From: an uncultured Lachnospiraceae bacterium | Lineage (GTDB): Bacteria > Bacillota > Clostridia > Lachnospirales > Lachnospiraceae | DNA length: 57,709 nucleotides | Reading direction: 5' to 3' | Assembly (NCBI GenBank): GCA_900317585.1 | Contig: ONHG01000017.1 | Location: forward strand, 1 to 57,709 | Shown: in pieces, positions 36,196-45,777 of the stretch | Layout of the letters: every line of letters begins with the position of its first letter | Numbering within the stretch: the first letter of the stretch is position 1 | Program-made: the position numbers and the translations under genes | Notes under the pieces: generated by a model | The model's input: only the letters and a program-made list of their open reading frames with translations | Database searches by the model: none | Told to the model about the DNA's origin: nothing

Positions 36196-38062
36196 TGTCG
36201 AAAATATAACAAAGTCATATACTGGAAGGAAGCTTTTTTCTAAAGCTTCCTTTTATGTGCAGGAAAACGAAAAAATCGGTATCATCGGTATAAATGGTAC
36301 AGGAAAGTCTACACTTTTAAAGATTGTGGCTGGTGATGAAGAGCCGGATGAGGGAACTGTCACCACAGCAAATCATATAGTGATAAACTATCTGCCGCAG
36401 AATCCGGAGTTTGACCCGGACGAGACGGCACTTGAACATGTGATGAGCCGTGTGGTTACCTCGCAGCTGGATGAGGACATGCGCTGGAGCATAGAAAGTG
36501 ATGCAAAGTCGCTTCTTATGAAGCTTGATATCACAGATATGACGCAAAAGACCGGTGAGCTCTCAGGAGGACAGAGAAAGAGGCTTGCGCTTGCAACAGT
36601 CGTGCTTAAGCCGTGTGATGTACTTATATTGGACGAGCCGACCAACCACTTAGACTACGAGATGGTGGAGTGGCTTGAGGATTATCTGCGCCGTTTCAGG
36701 GGTGCAATCATCATGATCACGCATGACCGCTATTTTCTAGACAGTGTCTGCAACAGAATCGTGGAGGTGGACAAGGGACAGACCTACAGCTATGATACAA
36801 ACTACTCGGGCTTTCTTGAGCTTAAGGCAGCCAGAGAGGAGAGTGAGAGGGCAAGTGAGCGCAAGCGCCAGTCCATCCTTAGAAAAGAAATAGAGTGGAT
36901 GCAGCGCGGCGCAAGAGCTCGTTCCACAAAGCAGAAGGCACACATCCAAAGATATGAGGCTTTACGCGATCAGAAAGGACCACAGACAGACGCAAGGGTT
37001 GAGCTTTCATCGGTTTCATCGCGTATGGGAAGGACAACCATAGAGCTTCATGATATTTCAAAGGCGTACGGAGATATCGTCTGTGTAAAGGATTTTACGT
37101 ATATTTTCCTGAAAAATGACCGTATCGGTTTTGTAGGCAAAAACGGCTGTGGAAAGTCCACACTCATGAAGATAATTGCAGGTTTTATCGAGCCTGATTC
37201 AGGTGAGGTAGAGATAGGACAGACGATAAAGATAGGATATTTCGGTCAGGAAGTGGATATAGAGCCTGAGCTTCGAGTGATAGACTACGTGAAAGAAGCT
37301 GCAGAGTTTGTGCGCACGGCAGACGGGCTTGTGTCAGCATCTGCCATGCTTGAGAGGTTTTTATTCCCGCCGGAGCAGCAGTACAGTCCGGTAGGCAAGC
37401 TCTCGGGTGGAGAGAAGAGAAGACTCTATCTGCTTCGTGTGCTGATGAGCGCACCGAATGTACTGATACTTGACGAGCCGACCAATGACCTGGATGTTGA
37501 GACACTGGCTATTTTAGAGGATTATCTGGATGGCTATGACGGAATAGTCATCACGGTATCCCATGACAGGTATTTCCTTGACAGGATTGCAAAGCGTATT
37601 TTTGCATTTGAGGGAGCCGGAAAAATCGTACAGTATGAGGGCGGATACACCGACTATATGAATAAACGCCCACAACCTGCATCAGGAAAAACCGTATCAG
37701 AAAATGCATCATCCACAGGAGCATCCGCTTCAGGAGCACAGGGAAATACTGCATCAGATGGCACAGACTCAAAAGAAGCCCGGAAGAAGAAATCCATGGA
37801 AACCTGGGGGCATGAGAAAAAGCTCAAATTTACCTACAAAGAGCAAAAAGAGTACGAGACGATAGAGGCTGACATAGAAAAGCTCGAAACACGTCTTTAT
37901 GAGATAGATGATGAGATGGTAAAGAATGCCACTAACTTTGGTAAGTTAAACGAGCTCACAAAGGAAAAGGAAGACCTCGAGGGGCAGCTGATGGAGAAAA
38001 TGGAGCGTTGGGAGTATCTCGAGGATCTGGCGCAGAAAATTGCAAATCTGACAACTTCTTGA
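36182..38062 (+). CDS. ABC-F family ATPase, Uup/YfmR-like
   Basis: A 626-residue cytoplasmic protein with two ABC domains and no membrane helices. Walker A motifs are GINGTGKST and GKNGCGKST; signatures are LSGGQRKRLALA and LSGGEKRRLYLL; Walker B is LILDEPTNHLD and LILDEPTNDLD. The interdomain linker (about 235-300) is basic, and a Ser/Ala-rich spacer leads to a C-terminal coiled coil (about 540-620) typical of Uup/YfmR. These proteins bind the ribosomal E site and help stalled or difficult translation. ATG 36182 overlaps relQ by 14 bp. A drug-resistance role is less likely than the Uup-type role. Confidence 0.93.
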   Translation: MNIINVENITKSYTGRKLFSKASFYVQENEKIGIIGINGTGKSTLLKIVAGDEEPDEGTVTTANHIVINYLPQNPEFDPDETALEHVMSRVVTSQLDEDMRWSIESDAKSLLMKLDITDMTQKTGELSGGQRKRLALATVVLKPCDVLILDEPTNHLDYEMVEWLEDYLRRFRGAIIMITHDRYFLDSVCNRIVEVDKGQTYSYDTNYSGFLELKAAREESERASERKRQSILRKEIEWMQRGARARSTKQKAHIQRYEALRDQKGPQTDARVELSSVSSRMGRTTIELHDISKAYGDIVCVKDFTYIFLKNDRIGFVGKNGCGKSTLMKIIAGFIEPDSGEVEIGQTIKIGYFGQEVDIEPELRVIDYVKEAAEFVRTADGLVSASAMLERFLFPPEQQYSPVGKLSGGEKRRLYLLRVLMSAPNVLILDEPTNDLDVETLAILEDYLDGYDGIVITVSHDRYFLDRIAKRIFAFEGAGKIVQYEGGYTDYMNKRPQPASGKTVSENASSTGASASGAQGNTASDGTDSKEARKKKSMETWGHEKKLKFTYKEQKEYETIEADIEKLETRLYEIDDEMVKNATNFGKLNELTKEKEDLEGQLMEKMERWEYLEDLAQKIANLTTS

Positions 38063-38111
38063 CTTGAGAGCCAAAGCTGATAGAAAGATTGAAACAGTTG
38101 AAGAAAAACAT

Positions 38112-38150
38112 GGGCAAAGATTGGAAATAAACCAATATTTGCCCTTTCTT
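38112..38150 (+). terminator. Terminator after the ABC-F gene
   Basis: GGGCAAA (38112-38118) with ATTGG pairs with CCAAT and TTTGCCC (ending 38144), followed by TTTCTT. It lies in the gap to the convergent exporter genes and may work in both directions. Confidence 0.82.
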
Positions 38151-38195
38151 CATAAATTATTTAATATTGTGTGATTATAATTATACTATAGGATA

Positions 38196-38633
38196 TTATT
38201 TAGGCTTCAACAGATTAAACAAACTCTGCGGTATGCCAAACCCGAATATGATACCGAGCACGATGGCACCCGCCACCTCAAAGGTTTCAATACCCTTTGA
38301 GGAGGAAAGTGCCCTGTCGTTAGTAAAAAGATAATATGCCGTGTAAAAAATTCCTGCTCCGGGCACAAGAGGAAAGATACCGGAAAGTAGATAAACTGTC
38401 ACAGGCATAGAGCGTGCCGCAGCAAAAATACGCGCCATTATCGTAAGGCACAGTGTCGCGATAAGCGATGGAAACACAACACCCATATCAAATTGAAACA
38501 TTATATAGTAGATGATCCATCCAAGCGCTCCTGTAAAACCGCAGTAAAACAGCTCCTTTTTTGGAGCAGAAAAAATAACTGCAAACGATAATGTGGCAAA
38601 GAGAGCCACAATAAATTGTATTATAAACTCCAT
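38196..38633 (-). CDS. Threonine/serine exporter subunit, YjjB (ThrE_2/DUF3815) type
   Basis: A 145-residue protein with about five membrane helices (FIVALFATLSFAVIFSAP; GALGWIIYYIMF; YLLSGIFPLVPGAGIFYTAYYL). It corresponds to the C-terminal half of ThrE, including the conserved FPLVPGAGI motif. The larger YjjP-type partner lies 3 bp upstream on the same strand, so they form a two-gene exporter. Substrate is inferred from the family: export of small amino acids or dicarboxylates such as succinate is known for YjjPB. Confidence 0.9.
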   Translation of the reverse strand: MEFIIQFIVALFATLSFAVIFSAPKKELFYCGFTGALGWIIYYIMFQFDMGVVFPSLIATLCLTIMARIFAAARSMPVTVYLLSGIFPLVPGAGIFYTAYYLFTNDRALSSSKGIETFEVAGAIVLGIIFGFGIPQSLFNLLKPK

Positions 38634-38636
38634 AGC

Positions 38637-39404
38637 TTAAAGCCCTCCAATATATTTCATCACAACAAATGGCAGACATGCTCCCACAGCAACACACACG
38701 GCTGTAATCAGTGCATCGAGCAGATGTATCGTACCGGACAGATAATCCCCATTATAGATATCTCTGATAGATGTAGTAAATGCTATTCCCGGAACAAGCG
38801 GCATGATAGCTCCTATAATGATTTTATCAGGTAAAAGAGAAAGCCCTGTAAGTGTACTTGCGGTGGCAAGCAGTGTCACAAAAAGACTGGCAAGGATATT
38901 GGTTATAATCCTTGTGAAATTATATTTTTTAAGACCAAACAAAAGCACCTGCTCCAGTGAGCCTATAACAAATGCAAAAACAAAGTCAAGCCAGTTTCCG
39001 CCAAAAAGATAGCAAAAGCAGGCACTTCCGAGCCCACAGAAGAAAATCTGTGCGCTTTTTTTGTAATTAGGAATATTTTTGCACTGCTCAAGCTTGTCCC
39101 ATGAGTCAATCAGGGAGATTTTCTGGTCACATATGTCCCTTGCGAGCTGGTTTAACGCACTGATCTTTGCCAGATTGACAGCACCAAGCGGTACGTGACG
39201 CACGATGCTGCAGGCATCCTCCTTGTTCTCATTTGCACTTGCAAATATTCCGTTTGACAGCACATATACGTCAAATTCCTCCACCTCATATGAACTTAGT
39301 ATATGAACCACAGTGTCTTCCACTCTGTAGATTTCTGCACCGTTTCTGAGCATACAGTCGCCGATTTCCACTGCGAGAGTCAGTATTTCCTTAGTGTATG
39401 CCAT
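38637..39404 (-). CDS. Threonine/serine exporter subunit, YjjP (ThrE/DUF1212) type
   Basis: A 255-residue protein: a soluble N-terminal domain (about 1-110, with MLRNGAEIYRVEDTV) followed by about five membrane helices including LPDKIIIGAIMPLVPGIAFTTSIRDI, where the PLVPG motif matches that of the smaller subunit. It corresponds to the N-terminal half of ThrE. The start codon follows GAGGTAAC on the minus strand. The tight spacing to the YjjB-type gene indicates a single transcript and a hetero-oligomeric transporter. Confidence 0.92.
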   Translation of the reverse strand: MAYTKEILTLAVEIGDCMLRNGAEIYRVEDTVVHILSSYEVEEFDVYVLSNGIFASANENKEDACSIVRHVPLGAVNLAKISALNQLARDICDQKISLIDSWDKLEQCKNIPNYKKSAQIFFCGLGSACFCYLFGGNWLDFVFAFVIGSLEQVLLFGLKKYNFTRIITNILASLFVTLLATASTLTGLSLLPDKIIIGAIMPLVPGIAFTTSIRDIYNGDYLSGTIHLLDALITAVCVAVGACLPFVVMKYIGGL

Positions 39405-39464
39405 TTGTTACCTCACTTTATAAATTGATAATAGTATACAATAAATATGAATTATTACGATATT

Positions 39465-39602
39465 TTACAGACCAAATAAGTCACTATGAGTACCTGTGCG
39501 TGCAAGTGTTAGTACTAAAACTTCGATATCAAGACCACGACGTTTTGCTAGTTTATAATCTTTTTTAAATTGTGTTGTGTATTTGATTTCATATTTACTC
39601 AT
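39465..39602 (-). pseudogene. Collapsed YafQ/RelE-like toxin remnant
   Basis: A 45-codon frame whose ATG overlaps the antitoxin stop as ATGA, the normal arrangement of an antitoxin-toxin pair. It begins MSKYEIKYTTQFKKDYKLAKRRGLDIE, in the style of YafQ-type mRNA endonucleases, and ends VLTLARTGTHSDLFGL, which matches the end of the same family. About half of a usual 90-residue toxin, including the central catalytic strands, is missing, and the ends are fused in frame. A working nuclease is very unlikely. The call rests on recalled family termini. Confidence 0.78.
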
Positions 39603-39880
39603 GCATCAAGGTCTGCAAAAAGTTCATCCACATTTTTATAACCATCAATAGTTGAGTCTTTTGCAATCCTTTCTGCCTCAAGCATAGCTGAAACTGTCTC
39701 TTTGTTTGGAGAACCTTCTGTTATTTTAAATGGGATACCTCGTTCTCGTAAAGATTGACGAACAAAAATGTTGAATGCAGTGCTGATATTCATACCTAAT
39801 TCTTCATATAAAGCTTCAGCAGCAGCTTTTAAATTGCTATCCATGCGAATGCTGATATTACTTGTTGTTGTTTTAGCCAT
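39599..39880 (-). CDS. RelB/DinJ-family antitoxin
   Basis: A 93-residue ribbon-helix-helix protein: SNISIRMDSNLKAAAEALYEELGMNISTAFNIFVRQSLRERGIPF in part shows the DinJ/RelB DNA-binding core, followed by an acidic C-terminal toxin-wrapping helix (VDELFADLDA). GGAGG lies upstream of the start. It would normally bind a YafQ-type toxin and repress its own promoter, but the downstream toxin gene here is reduced to a 45-codon remnant. It may survive as an orphan antitoxin or autoregulator. Confidence 0.92.
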   Translation of the reverse strand: MAKTTTSNISIRMDSNLKAAAEALYEELGMNISTAFNIFVRQSLRERGIPFKITEGSPNKETVSAMLEAERIAKDSTIDGYKNVDELFADLDA

Positions 39881-40050
39881 GATAAAGTTCCTCCCTTAGA
39901 TTACTTATATTTATTATATGATGTTTGCACGAAAAAAACAATATATCGCACGAAAAATATTCATTTTAATACATGTGTATCTTTTAGTGTATAAAATCAA
40001 AATAAATGGAAATTATATACATATGAATATTAATCGAAGGGAGCATGAAA

Positions 40051-40680
40051 ATGCTGGAGCATACTGATACCTCAAAAGAAAAAATTCTCGTGTATATACG
40101 CGCAGAAAAGCAGAAAACACTTCACCGCAGGCAGGTCTGCATCAATGATATAGCAAGTGTGTATTGTAAATATTCACGCTATGAGGGACAGATAAAGGGA
40201 ATGATTGTGGATAAGATACGCGGTAAAAAGAGCGTGATATCTGTAATGAAAATAATAGAGCAAATCACGAAAATCTATGATGATGCACAGGTTATAAGCA
40301 TTGGTGAGCCGGAGGTACTTGTAGAATATGACGACAACAGCAAAAATAAGATTCTTGAAGCACTAAAGGTTGGAGCGGTGTGTATACTTATATTTTTTGG
40401 TTCAGCTTTTACAATCATGGCTTTCAATAATGATATTTCGATATCAGGTGTGTTTGAACATTTCTACAAGCAGATAATGGGAGTGGACAAGCCACAGGTG
40501 TCGGTGCTTGAGGTGTTTTACTGTATTGGTCTGGCGGTTGGAATCATACTGTTTTTTAATCATATCGGAAAGCGTAAGCTATCCGACGATGTCACACCGA
40601 TTCAGGTGGAGATGGATAAGCATAATAAGGATACGTGGAACACAATAATAGACAAGGTAAAGGAAAAGCAGGATGTTTGA
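40051..40680 (+). CDS. spoVAA: Stage V sporulation protein AA-like
   Basis: A 209-residue protein. ATG 40051 is 8 bases after AAGGGAG and is preferred over the ATG two codons upstream. Residues about 1-100 are a soluble domain (ILVYIRAEKQKTLHRRQVCINDIASVYC; SIGEPEVLVEYDD) and two membrane helices follow (VGAVCILIFFGSAFTIMAF; VFYCIGLAVGIILFF), the SpoVAA layout. In spore formers SpoVA proteins move dipicolinic acid into the forespore. The next gene is the matching SpoVAB, overlapping by 8 bp, but AC to AF are not present in this window. Confidence 0.85.
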   Translation: MLEHTDTSKEKILVYIRAEKQKTLHRRQVCINDIASVYCKYSRYEGQIKGMIVDKIRGKKSVISVMKIIEQITKIYDDAQVISIGEPEVLVEYDDNSKNKILEALKVGAVCILIFFGSAFTIMAFNNDISISGVFEHFYKQIMGVDKPQVSVLEVFYCIGLAVGIILFFNHIGKRKLSDDVTPIQVEMDKHNKDTWNTIIDKVKEKQDV

Positions 40681-41149
40681 ATATATATTGCGTGAAATAT
40701 TTTTGTCAGTGATAGCGTTTTTAGCAGGGGCAGGAGTGTCAGCCGGTGTATTTGCATTTGTGCTCGTGATAGGAGTGGTGCCGCGTATACTTCGGTGCAG
40801 CAGGATAGAAAATATAATACTTATAGAAAATGTCATGATATGTGGTGTGGTGGCAGGTAATATATCGTCAGTGCTTGATACGGCATATAATCTGGGCTTT
40901 GCAAATATGCCAAAAGTACCTGTAAGCAATATCTGTGGGAATATAATTATTGCAATATATGGATTGTGTGTCGGAATATTTGTCGGCTGTATTGCAGTTG
41001 CACTCGCAGAAATACTGCATACATTCCCTATTATATATAAGCGCATGAAGCTTCGCGCCGGTCTTGGGATTATAGTGATTTCTATGGCTATTGGAAAGGC
41101 ACTGGGAGCACTTTATTATTTCCTGACGGGATTTGTTGCCACTTCATAG
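40673..41149 (+). CDS. spoVAB: Stage V sporulation protein AB-like
   Basis: A 158-residue integral membrane protein with about five helices, overlapping spoVAA by 8 bp. The AB-type signatures visible are GAGVSAGVFAFVLVIGVVPRIL near the start in two parts, GIFVGCIAVALAEILHTFPI in the middle, and a C-terminal GKALGALYYF. The fit to SpoVAB and the gene order with SpoVAA support each other. Whether the host forms spores is not decided by this pair alone. Confidence 0.85.
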   Translation: MFEYILREIFLSVIAFLAGAGVSAGVFAFVLVIGVVPRILRCSRIENIILIENVMICGVVAGNISSVLDTAYNLGFANMPKVPVSNICGNIIIAIYGLCVGIFVGCIAVALAEILHTFPIIYKRMKLRAGLGIIVISMAIGKALGALYYFLTGFVATS

Positions 41150-41189
41150 GGCTCTTTTAAGTTATCTTTAGCTATATCATGTTATACTC

Positions 41190-41217
41190 TTGAAACAAAA
41201 GGCAAATAGGGTATAAT
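41190..41217 (+). promoter_or_regulatory. Promoter for the 41268 gene
   Basis: TTGAAA (41190-41195) and a perfect TATAAT (41212-41217) with a 16-base spacer. Confidence 0.78.
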
Positions 41218-41225
41218 GGAAATAA

Positions 41226-41594
<369 letters not shown>

Positions 41595-41648
41595 CAGCAT
41601 CCTTTAGAGAAGAGATAAAACATGGGAAGAGCATCACCAGCAGTCTAA

Positions 41649-41683
41649 ATGCCGCCGTAGAGCTTGCTCTGCGGCGGCATTTT
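41649..41683. terminator. Terminator shared by convergent genes
   Basis: ATGCCGCCG and CGGCGGCAT with an inner AGAGC/GCTCT pair form a near-perfect stem (41649-41680) followed by TTT. It lies between the 41268 gene and the convergent cellobiose phosphorylase gene and could serve both strands. Confidence 0.85.
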
Positions 41684-41729
41684 CGTATTCAAGGTCATAT
41701 TGAAGCAGTACAGAGGCCGTCTGGTATCT

Positions 41730-44183
41730 CTAACCCATTGTAACCTCGACTGTAACATCGTGTCCGGTTCCGTTAATAGCCGGAATCATATTGCCATCAA
41801 TAGCAGCACCATCCACGATGAGCTTTGTCACACCTTTTTGTACGTGAGCAGGATTTCTGACCGTAATGTGGTAAGTATTGCCACGGAACTTGCGCTTAGC
41901 TGTAAAGCCGTCCATAGTGTCAGGAATACAAGGATCTATGATAAGACCATCGTAGTCAGGACGGATACCGAGGATGTACTGTGAGACATCGAGGAATGTC
42001 CATGCAGCAGTACCTGTCAGCCAGCTATTCTTTGCTTCACCAAAGTTAGGAGCGTCTTTTCCGGCAATCATCTGGCTGTATACATAAGGCTCGGTGCGGT
42101 GAATCTCGCTGATATCCTCAATGTATGCAGGACAGGTTCGGGTGTATACCTGCCATGCTCTGTTTCCACGGCCGATAACAGTCTCAGCTATAGAAATCCA
42201 AGGATTGTTGTGGCAGAAGATGCCGGCATTCTCCTTGTATCCCGGTGGATAAGAAGAGATTTCACCAAGCTCCACATGATATCTGTGGTAAGGCGGCTGC
42301 AAGAGCACTATGCCATATTTAGTATCAAGATATTTCTCAACAGACTGCATTGCCTTAAGGCAGAGTCCTTCATCCTTTCCGATTTCAGCGATAACACAAA
42401 AGCCCTGTGGCTCAATAAAGATTTTTCCATCCTCACATTCCTTGGAACCAATCTTGTGCTTGTAGTGGTCGTAAGCACGAAGATACCACTCGCCATCCCA
42501 GCCGGCATCCATGACGGTCTTTTCCATCTGTTCAATAGCCTTTTGGGCTGTATCAGCCTCGTCGCAAAGTCCCTTGTGTCTGCAGATTTTTACATAGTCT
42601 TTTCCGTATTTTACAAACATGCCTGCGATAAAAACAGATTCGGCATTAGGTCCTTCAGATGGTCCAAAGGTCTGGAAGGACTCGCCAGGCTCCTCGGAGA
42701 AGCAGTTTAAGTTCAGACAATCGTTCCAGTCAGCACGTCCAATCTGTGGCAGACCATGAGGTCCGAGATGATTGATTGTATAGTTGAAGGAGCGGCGCAG
42801 ATGCTCCATAAAGTCAGTTGCCTTTGAAGGATCGCTGTCATATGGTGTTGACTCGTCAAGAATAGAGTAGTCGCCTGTCTCCTTGATGTAAGCAGCGGCA
42901 GCAGCGATAAGCCACAGAGGGTCATCGTTAAAGCCTGAGCCTATGTCGGCATTGCCCTTTTTGGTGAGCGGCTGGTACTGATGATAAGCAGAGCCGTCCT
43001 CAAACTGTGTGGCTGCAATGTCGAGTATTCTTTCCCTGGCTCTGTCCGGAATCAGATGCACGAAGCCAAGCAGATCCTGACAGGAATCCCTAAAGCCCAT
43101 GCCTCGTCCGATGCCTGATTCAAAATAAGAAGCAGAGCGGCTCATGTTAAAGGTAACCATGCACTGATACTGATGCCATACATTTACCATGCGGTCAAGC
43201 TTTTCCTCCGATGAAGAGATACTAAAGTGACCAAGCAGCTTATCCCAATAAGCCTTAAGCTCTGCTAAAGCAGCGTCGGCTTTTTCGGTGGTATCAAATC
43301 TGGCAAGGAGTGCATCGGCAGGAGCTCGGTTTATGATTCCGTCTTCAGCGCGTCCAACCCATTTTTCGTTCACAGGGTTTTCTACATATCCAAGTACAAA
43401 TATATATGTTTTTTCTTCGCCCGGCTCAAGAGCTACCTTCAGGTGATGTGAGCCGACAGGAGCCCAGCCGCTTGCAACAGAGTTCTTAGACTGATCATTT
43501 ACTACAACGGAAGGCGCGCTGTTTTCGCCGTAGGCACCTAAGAATGAATCCCTGTCTGTGTCAAATCCGTCAACAGAGGCATTTACAGCATATACAGCAT
43601 AGTGATTGCGGCGTTCTCTGTATTCTGTCTTGTGGAAGAGCTGGGAGCCACCGGCGTGAATCTCAACCTCTCCGGTAGAGAAGTTACGCTGGAAGTTGGT
43701 CATGTCATCCATGGCATTCCACAGACAAAACTCTACATATGAGAAAACCGAAAAGTCTTTTTTCTTATCAGATGTGTTTTTCAATGTGAGCTTATTGATC
43801 TCGCAGGTAGAGCCCATAGGAACGAAGTCGGTAAGCTGAGCCATTAAACCGTTTTTTACTCCTGTGAAAACAGAATAGCCCATGCCATGACGGCATTCGT
43901 ATGAGTCAAGCTCGGTCTTAGAAGGCATCCAGCCCGGATTCCAGATTGTGTCGCCATCCTTTATATAGTAGTAGTGTCCGTTGCTGTCGTACGGCACGTT
44001 GTTGTAGCGGTATCTGGTGAGACGCAGAAGCTTTGCATCCTTATAGAAGCTGTAGCCACCGCAGGTATTTGATACCAGAGAAAAGAAATCCTCACATCCG
44101 AGGTAGTTGATCCATGGTAACGGAGTCCTTGGAGAGGTGATGACGTACTCTTTGTTTTGATCATCGAAGTGTCCAAATTTCAT
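41730..44183 (-). CDS. Cellobiose phosphorylase (GH94)
   Basis: Splits imported cellobiose with phosphate into glucose and glucose 1-phosphate in the cytoplasm. The 817-residue length is standard for the family. Visible features are the N-terminal [21 protein letters not shown] in part, substrate-site [27 protein letters not shown], and the catalytic acid motif [12 protein letters not shown] with D488 as the likely proton donor. GGAGA precedes the ATG. It is divergent from a LacI-type gene, and an operator-like CAAACGTTTA lies 30-39 bases before its start, so repression in the absence of cello-oligosaccharide is likely. Confidence 0.95.
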   Translation of the reverse strand: MKFGHFDDQNKEYVITSPRTPLPWINYLGCEDFFSLVSNTCGGYSFYKDAKLLRLTRYRYNNVPYDSNGHYYYIKDGDTIWNPGWMPSKTELDSYECRHGMGYSVFTGVKNGLMAQLTDFVPMGSTCEINKLTLKNTSDKKKDFSVFSYVEFCLWNAMDDMTNFQRNFSTGEVEIHAGGSQLFHKTEYRERRNHYAVYAVNASVDGFDTDRDSFLGAYGENSAPSVVVNDQSKNSVASGWAPVGSHHLKVALEPGEEKTYIFVLGYVENPVNEKWVGRAEDGIINRAPADALLARFDTTEKADAALAELKAYWDKLLGHFSISSSEEKLDRMVNVWHQYQCMVTFNMSRSASYFESGIGRGMGFRDSCQDLLGFVHLIPDRARERILDIAATQFEDGSAYHQYQPLTKKGNADIGSGFNDDPLWLIAAAAAYIKETGDYSILDESTPYDSDPSKATDFMEHLRRSFNYTINHLGPHGLPQIGRADWNDCLNLNCFSEEPGESFQTFGPSEGPNAESVFIAGMFVKYGKDYVKICRHKGLCDEADTAQKAIEQMEKTVMDAGWDGEWYLRAYDHYKHKIGSKECEDGKIFIEPQGFCVIAEIGKDEGLCLKAMQSVEKYLDTKYGIVLLQPPYHRYHVELGEISSYPPGYKENAGIFCHNNPWISIAETVIGRGNRAWQVYTRTCPAYIEDISEIHRTEPYVYSQMIAGKDAPNFGEAKNSWLTGTAAWTFLDVSQYILGIRPDYDGLIIDPCIPDTMDGFTAKRKFRGNTYHITVRNPAHVQKGVTKLIVDGAAIDGNMIPAINGTGHDVTVEVTMG

Positions 44184-44212
44184 ATATAAAATCTCCTTTT
44201 ATTGAATGTACG

Positions 44213-44222
44213 CAAACGTTTA
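44213..44222. promoter_or_regulatory. LacI-type operator-like site 1 (phosphorylase side)
   Basis: CAAACGTTTA lies upstream of the cellobiose phosphorylase start and shares the NAAACGWTTA core with two other sites in the same divergent gap. Confidence 0.65.
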
Positions 44223-44397
44223 AGTTGCTTATATATAGAAGTATATAATGCGAATATCTAAAAATCAAGCATAAAACAATAAAAAATAATGCTTTTATGA
44301 TATATATACAAAGAAAATTGCATATTATAGTTAAAAATGCTGATGAGATAATATCACTTAAGTAATTATAATTGTATAATAATTAAGTTTAAAAGCG

Positions 44398-44407
44398 TAA
44401 TCGTTTT
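44398..44407. promoter_or_regulatory. LacI-type operator-like site 2 (mid-gap)
   Basis: TAATCGTTTT, the reverse complement of AAAACGATTA, which is identical to site 3. Confidence 0.6.
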
Positions 44408-44490
44408 AAATACATAACATAAAACTATACAAAATATATAATAAAAGATAATAAAAAGTGTAAAAAAATGTTGAAAATGTAAATAAGGGG

Positions 44491-44518
44491 TTGCAATAAT
44501 AACGAATTGTGGTATAGT
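44491..44518 (+). promoter_or_regulatory. Promoter of the lacI-type gene
   Basis: TTGCAA (44491-44496) and TATAGT (44513-44518), 16 bases apart, with an operator-like site starting 9 bases after the -10 element. Confidence 0.72.
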
Positions 44519-44527
44519 AAAAATACG

Positions 44528-44537
44528 AAAACGATTA
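44528..44537. promoter_or_regulatory. LacI-type operator-like site 3 (autoregulatory position)
   Basis: AAAACGATTA overlaps the expected transcription start of the lacI-type gene, an ideal place for autorepression. Confidence 0.65.
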
Positions 44538-44565
44538 AGTAATCAATTCGAAATGAGGAAACGAT

Positions 44566-45576
44566 ATGGTATCACTGAAAGACATAGCACAAAGATGTGG
44601 TGTTTCGACAGCAACGGTCAGCAAGGCATTACATGACCAGAAGGATATTGGCCCTGAGACCAAAAACAGAATAAAGAAGATAGCTAAGGAAATGGGATAT
44701 CTTCCTAATGCTGCGGCCAGAGTTCTTAAGACAAACGAGTCGAACAACATCGGAGTACTGTATTTCGATGAGGCGGCGATGGGACTTACGCATGAGTATT
44801 TTGCCGGAGTGCTAAACGGAATCAAGGCACAGGCTGAGATGCTTGGATATGATATTACATTTATCAATACAAGTCCGGTCGGAAAAAAATTATCATACCT
44901 GGAGCACTGTAAGTACAGAAATTTCGATGGAGTCGTAATCGTATGTGCCAGGTTTCAGGACAATGAGGTGCAGGAACTGATGAGCAGCGACATACCGGTT
45001 GTCACAATTGACTACGTACACTATAGCTGTTCGGCAGTAAGCTCCAACAATGTAAAGTGTATGGGCGAGCTGCTTGATTACATAATAAGCATGGGACATA
45101 AGAAAATCGCTTACATACATGGACAGGATTTTTCGAGTGTTACACGCGACAGGCTGGCAGCATATTACAGGGCACTTGAGAATCATGGAATAGATATTCC
45201 TGAGGAGTATGTCAGGGAAGCAAGGTATCTGGAAACAGAGAATGTTACAAAGCAGACAGAATATTTACTCGATTTACCTGACAAACCTACATGTATCATC
45301 TATCCGGATGACACGGCGGCAATCGGAGGCATCAATGTTATAAGACGCAGAGGGCTTAGGATTCCGGAGGATATATCAATAGCCGGATACGATGGTACAA
45401 GAGTTTCACAGATGCTAAGCCCGAAGCTTACCACTATCAGACAGGACACTGACAAGATAGGCAGGGAGGCGGCAGACAGATTGATAAGCATCATTAAAAA
45501 GCCTAAAACAGCACTTGTGGAGAGAGCTGTTGTTGAAGGAATTTTGCTGAAGGGGGAGTCCGTAGGCAGAATTTAA
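44566..45576 (+). CDS. LacI-family transcriptional regulator
   Basis: A 336-residue regulator. The N-terminal helix-turn-helix and hinge read SLKDIAQRCGVSTATVSKAL and AKEMGYLPNAAARVLKT; residues about 60-330 are the periplasmic-binding-like effector domain (IGVLYFDEAAMG; CIIYPDDTAAIGG; SIAGYDGT). GAGGAAACG precedes the ATG. The gene is divergent from cellobiose phosphorylase, and three related 10-base sites lie in the shared gap, so it most likely controls that gene and itself. The effector, perhaps cellobiose or a derivative, is inferred. Confidence 0.95.
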   Translation: MVSLKDIAQRCGVSTATVSKALHDQKDIGPETKNRIKKIAKEMGYLPNAAARVLKTNESNNIGVLYFDEAAMGLTHEYFAGVLNGIKAQAEMLGYDITFINTSPVGKKLSYLEHCKYRNFDGVVIVCARFQDNEVQELMSSDIPVVTIDYVHYSCSAVSSNNVKCMGELLDYIISMGHKKIAYIHGQDFSSVTRDRLAAYYRALENHGIDIPEEYVREARYLETENVTKQTEYLLDLPDKPTCIIYPDDTAAIGGINVIRRRGLRIPEDISIAGYDGTRVSQMLSPKLTTIRQDTDKIGREAADRLISIIKKPKTALVERAVVEGILLKGESVGRI

Positions 45577-45686
45577 TATATTTTACTGCTTTTTTACTAA
45601 CATTTACTAATAGGTTTAAACCTGAAGCGAGAAGTAGGATTTTTCTATGAAAAAGAAACTTCTTGTATATTTTTCCCTTCATCTTA

Positions 45687-45717
45687 AAAGGACCACTCAT
45701 CCGGGCGGTCTTTTTTG
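45687..45717 (+). terminator. Terminator downstream of the lacI-type gene
   Basis: AAAAGGACC (45687-45695) pairs with GGTCTTTT (from 45708) across a 12-base loop, ending in a run of six T. Confidence 0.8.
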
Positions 45718-45777
45718 CGAGCAAAATGGCAGACGTTTTGTTTATCCCCTCTTGACAGAATACGTTATACTATAAGT

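Noticed and set aside
45752-45776. A complete promoter with TTGACA upstream of the DMT gene
   Set aside because: No -10 hexamer lies at 16-18 bases; the TATA-like sequences are too close to the TTGACA.
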